Assembly (NCBI GenBank): GCA_045533955.1
Contig: JAZSIU010000073.1
Coordinates: forward strand, 1-44,222
From: HGM04593 sp045533955
Lineage (GTDB): Bacteria; Bacteroidota; Bacteroidia; Bacteroidales; Bacteroidaceae
DNA length: 44,222 nucleotides
Reading direction: 5' to 3'
Positions 41,261-44,222 of this stretch are shown one piece after another. The translations under genes were made by a program, and so were the position numbers. Within the stretch, counting starts at the first letter, position 1; each line of letters begins with the position of its first letter. Under the pieces are notes generated by a model. It worked only from the letters and a program-made list of their open reading frames with translations, was not told the origin of the DNA and made no database searches.

Positions 41261-43219
41261 ATGGCTAAGATTAGTTCAGTAAAACCGGATTCAAAAATTC
41301 CCGAGGGGCCGTTGGCCGAAAAGTGGACCAATTACAAGGCTCATCAGAAATTGGTGAACCCCGCTAACAAGCGTAACCTCGACATTATTGTTGTAGGTAC
41401 AGGTCTTGCAGGTGCGTCGGCTGCTGCATCACTTGGTGCAATGGGTTTCAACGTGCTTAACTTCTGTATTCAGGATTCTCCCCGTCGTGCACACTCAATT
41501 GCCGCACAGGGTGGTATAAATGCCGCAAAGAATTATCAGAATGACGGCGACTCTGTTTATCGTCTTTTCTACGATTCTATCAAGGGTGGCGACTTTCGTG
41601 CTCGCGAGGCTAACGTGCATCGTTTGGCCGAGGTTTCGGGTGCCATCATCGACCAGTGTGTAGCTCAGGGTGTTCCTTTTGCTCGTGAGTATGGCGGTCT
41701 GTTGGCTAACCGTTCGTTCGGTGGTGCTCAGGTATCGCGTACTTTCTACGCCCGCGGTCAGACCGGTCAGCAGCTTCTGCTTGGTGCTTACTCGGCACTC
41801 AACTATCAGGTGAATCTTGGAAAGGTTAAGCTTTACACTCGTTACGAGATGCTCGACGTTGTTATTATCGACGGTCGTGCACGCGGTATCATCGCCCGTA
41901 ACCTTGTAACAGGTAAAGTAGAGCGTTTCGCTGCTCACGCCGTTGTTATTGCTACCGGTGGTTACGGTAACGCATTCTTCCTTTCGACTAATGCTATGGG
42001 AAGCAACGGTTCGGCTGCTCTTCAGTGCTACCGCAAGGGTGCTTATTTTGCCAATCCTTGTTTTGCTCAGATTCACCCCACCTGTATTCCCGTGCACGGC
42101 GACAAGCAGTCGAAGTTGACACTTATGTCCGAGTCACTGCGTAACGACGGCCGCATCTGGGTTCCCAAGAAATTGGAGGATGCCAAGGCTCTTCAAGCTG
42201 GAAAGAAAAAGGCAAGCGACATTCCCGATGAGGATCGCGACTTCTACCTCGAGCGTCGTTACCCCGCATTCGGTAACCTTGTTCCCCGCGACGTTGCCTC
42301 ACGTGCAGCAAAAGAGCGTTGCGACAAGGGCTACGGCGTAAACAACACCGGCCTTGCCGTGTTCCTCGACTTTAAATATGCCATCCAGCGTTTGGGTAAA
42401 GAGGTTGTTAAGCAGCGTTACGGAAACCTCTTCGATATGTACGAGGAGATTACCGACGTAAGCCCCTACGAGGAGCCTATGATGATTTATCCCGCCATCC
42501 ACTACACAATGGGTGGTATTTGGGTTGACTACGAGCTTCAGACCTCAATCCCCGGATTGTTCGCAATTGGTGAGGCTAACTTCAGCGACCACGGTGCCAA
42601 CCGTTTGGGTGCTTCGGCTCTTATGCAGGGCTTGGCCGATGGTTACTTTGTACTTCCCTACACAATGCAGAATTATCTGAGCGACCAGATTCAGGTTAAG
42701 CGCTTCAGCACCGACGCTCCCGAGTTTGTTGCAGCCGAGAAGGCAGTCAACGACAAGATAGCCAAGCTGATGGCCATTAAGGGCAAGCGCAGTGTCGATT
42801 CTATTCACAAGGAGCTTGGCCACGTAATGTGGGAGTACGTAGGTATGGCACGTACCAAAGAGTCTTTGGAGACAGCAATCAAGAAGATTGCCGAGGTCGA
42901 GAAGATTTTCTGGAGCGAGCTTCGTATCCCCGGAGTAGCCGATTCTCTGAACGTAGAGCTCGAGAAGGCTCTTCGTCTGCTCGACTTTATCGAGATTGGC
43001 AAGCTTATGGCCTACGACGCACTCAACCGCGAGGAGTCGTGCGGTGGACACTTCCGCGAGGAGCATCAGACCGAAGAGGGCGAGGCTAAGCGTAACGACG
43101 AGGCATTCTCATACGTAGCCTGCTGGAAATACACAGGCGAGGGTAACGAGCCCGAGCTCCTGAAAGAGGATCTCAACTACCAATATATTAAGGTACAGCA
43201 GCGTAACTACAAGAACTAA
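41261..43219 (+). CDS. frdA: Fumarate reductase / succinate dehydrogenase flavoprotein subunit
   Basis: The 652-residue catalytic subunit reduces fumarate to succinate, the end step of anaerobic respiration in Bacteroidales and the source of succinate for propionate formation. The FAD-binding VVGTGLAGASAAASLG is at about 44-59, and H78 in RRAHSIAAQGGINAA is the covalent FAD attachment site. Substrate-binding and proton-path residues lie in HPTCIPVHG and NRLGASALMQGLADG, and the C-terminal helical domain closes the protein. The codon pattern (GGT, GCT, CGT, CTT) suggests high expression. frdB starts 18 nt after its stop. Confidence 0.97.
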   Translation: MAKISSVKPDSKIPEGPLAEKWTNYKAHQKLVNPANKRNLDIIVVGTGLAGASAAASLGAMGFNVLNFCIQDSPRRAHSIAAQGGINAAKNYQNDGDSVYRLFYDSIKGGDFRAREANVHRLAEVSGAIIDQCVAQGVPFAREYGGLLANRSFGGAQVSRTFYARGQTGQQLLLGAYSALNYQVNLGKVKLYTRYEMLDVVIIDGRARGIIARNLVTGKVERFAAHAVVIATGGYGNAFFLSTNAMGSNGSAALQCYRKGAYFANPCFAQIHPTCIPVHGDKQSKLTLMSESLRNDGRIWVPKKLEDAKALQAGKKKASDIPDEDRDFYLERRYPAFGNLVPRDVASRAAKERCDKGYGVNNTGLAVFLDFKYAIQRLGKEVVKQRYGNLFDMYEEITDVSPYEEPMMIYPAIHYTMGGIWVDYELQTSIPGLFAIGEANFSDHGANRLGASALMQGLADGYFVLPYTMQNYLSDQIQVKRFSTDAPEFVAAEKAVNDKIAKLMAIKGKRSVDSIHKELGHVMWEYVGMARTKESLETAIKKIAEVEKIFWSELRIPGVADSLNVELEKALRLLDFIEIGKLMAYDALNREESCGGHFREEHQTEEGEAKRNDEAFSYVACWKYTGEGNEPELLKEDLNYQYIKVQQRNYKN

Positions 43220-43237
43220 TTAAAAAAGATTGTAACA

Positions 43238-43993
43238 ATGGATCAGAATATAAGTTTTAACTTGAAAGTATGGCGTCAGAGAGGGCCCAAAGAACCCGGA
43301 AAGTTCGTTACCTATCCGATGAAAGACATACCCGGTGATACCTCATTCCTTGAGATGCTCGACATCCTGAACGAGGAGCTCATCAACAAGGGCGAGGAGC
43401 CCATAGTATTTGACCACGACTGCCGCGAAGGTATCTGCGGTATGTGCTCGCTCTACGTGAATGGTCATCCTCACGGCCCCGCAACAGGCGCAACAACCTG
43501 CCAGCTCTATATGCGTCGTTTCAACAACGGCGACACAATCACAGTAGAGCCGTGGCGTTCGGCTGCGTTCCCCGTAATCCGCGACCTTATGGTCGATCGT
43601 ACAGCGTTCGACAAGATACAGCAGGCCGGTGGTTACGTGTCAATCAACACAGGCGGTATTCCCGATGCCAATGCAATTCCCATTGGCAAGGACGTTGCCG
43701 AGGAGGCTATGGACGCTGCTGCTTGTATCGGTTGCGGTGCTTGTGTGGCTGCTTGTAAGAACGGTTCGGCAATGTTGTTCGTTTCGGCTAAGGTTAGTCA
43801 GTTTGCACTGCTTCCTCAAGGACAGGCCGAGGCTGCACGTCGCGTAAAATCAATGGTTGCCAAGATGGACGAGCTTGGTTTCGGTAACTGTACCAACACA
43901 CGCGCCTGCGAGGCCGAGTGTCCCAAGTGCATCTCAATCAGCAATATTGCACGCTTGAACCGCGAGTTTATAAAAGCAAAATTGGGCGATTGA
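43238..43993 (+). CDS. frdB: Fumarate reductase / succinate dehydrogenase iron-sulfur subunit
   Basis: The 251-residue subunit passes electrons from heme to flavin through three clusters. The [2Fe-2S] cluster is at C62, C67, C70 and C88 (CREGICGMC), the [4Fe-4S] at C163, C166, C169 and C173 (CIGCGACVAAC), and the [3Fe-4S] uses cysteines among C218, C224, C228 and C231 (ACEAECPKC). All expected ligands are present. It is the last gene of frdCAB and is followed by a strong terminator. Confidence 0.97.
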   Translation: MDQNISFNLKVWRQRGPKEPGKFVTYPMKDIPGDTSFLEMLDILNEELINKGEEPIVFDHDCREGICGMCSLYVNGHPHGPATGATTCQLYMRRFNNGDTITVEPWRSAAFPVIRDLMVDRTAFDKIQQAGGYVSINTGGIPDANAIPIGKDVAEEAMDAAACIGCGACVAACKNGSAMLFVSAKVSQFALLPQGQAEAARRVKSMVAKMDELGFGNCTNTRACEAECPKCISISNIARLNREFIKAKLGD

Positions 43994-44020
43994 TAAATCC
44001 TTCCCCCCCCGATTTTCATT

Positions 44021-44050
44021 AAAGAGGCTGCAAAAGCAGCCTCTTTTTTT
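44021..44050 (+). terminator. Terminator of frdCAB
   Basis: AAAGAGGCTGC (44021-44031) pairs with GCAGCCTCTTT (44036-44046) around AAAA and is followed by further T residues. A run of eight C residues lies just upstream at 44003-44010. Confidence 0.93.
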
Positions 44051-44222
44051 GTGGCAGGATAAAAAGTTTCTATTTCCTTATAACATACTGTCAAGATAGA
44101 AGTGCAACAAATTTGCTTCCTTGCTCACGACTTTGAGCGTAGCGAAAAGGAGTGAGCAAGGTTCGCCCGACAAGCGACAGTGCAAAAGTCAATCAGCAAT
44201 ACAAAAAAATAAAAAAGGGAGA
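44051..44222. repeat. Gene-free right edge with a 10-bp stem
   Basis: No gene is seen. CCTTGCTCAC (44119-44128) and GTGAGCAAGG (44152-44161) form a perfect 10-bp stem enclosing 23 nt. An AT-rich tail runs to the edge. The hairpin has no T-tract, so it may be a small interspersed repeat or part of an upstream region of a gene outside the window. Confidence 0.45.

Noticed and set aside
1..44222. CRISPR arrays, insertion sequences, prophage or integrated elements
   Set aside because: No repeat-spacer pattern, transposase, integrase or phage gene was seen; repeats found are single hairpins or pairs.

Overview
The window is chromosomal DNA from a member of the Bacteroidales (Bacteroidota). The lineage signals are Bacteroides-type promoters (a -7 element of the form TAnnTTTG, at best with a -33 TTTG about 20 nt upstream) at many genes, an ECF-type promoter (GTAACC, 16 nt, CGTCTT), and family markers: an XusABC-like xenosiderophore locus, a PorZ-like propeller protein with a type IX secretion C-terminal domain, a bifunctional RibBA, a long LptF/G permease and the three-subunit b-type fumarate reductase. 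I cannot name the genus. Nearly everything is core chromosome. I see no prophage, insertion sequence or CRISPR array.

Left part (1-10.6 kb): the first codons of a probable Ser/Thr kinase run off the left edge, followed by a CAU-anticodon tRNA with its promoter and terminator. Next is a tightly coupled three-gene operon (membrane protein, ECF sigma factor, small membrane protein) behind an ECF promoter. Then come ychF-lgt, a gene-free stretch holding a long structured RNA that looks like 6S RNA (4641-4831), an unknown secreted protein, catalase, and mutS on the minus strand.

Middle (10.6-25.6 kb): leuS-yitT-rdgB-porZ-like form a plus-strand operon whose last three genes are close or overlapping. 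It faces aspC across an unusually long (about 690 bp) AT-rich convergent gap with several DnaA-box-like sequences, which I propose as the replication origin. Beyond aspC lies the minus-strand xusA-xusB-xusC-like operon (TonB receptor, DUF4374 lipoprotein, PepSY inner-membrane protein). It is divergent from a regulator that joins an RIC/YtfE-like diiron hemerythrin domain to a LuxR-type DNA-binding domain. The shared intergenic region carries a paired 18-bp repeat spaced 42 bp apart.

Right part (25.6-44.2 kb): minus-strand lptF/G-ribBA-BI-1, then polA with a small unknown gene, then plus-strand polyprenyl synthase. The minus-strand series mnmG-apt-uvrC-dtd-mazG-like-deoC follows, with a perfect parS-type palindrome between mnmG and apt. 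The window ends with the highly expressed-looking frdCAB operon and its terminator. The parS site about 20 kb from the proposed origin fits an origin-proximal segment.

The most interesting items are the xus locus with its diiron-LuxR regulator and repeated operator-like sites, the candidate oriC, the parS site, the candidate 6S RNA, and a DeoC with a natural CxCxC plus six-histidine N-terminus.
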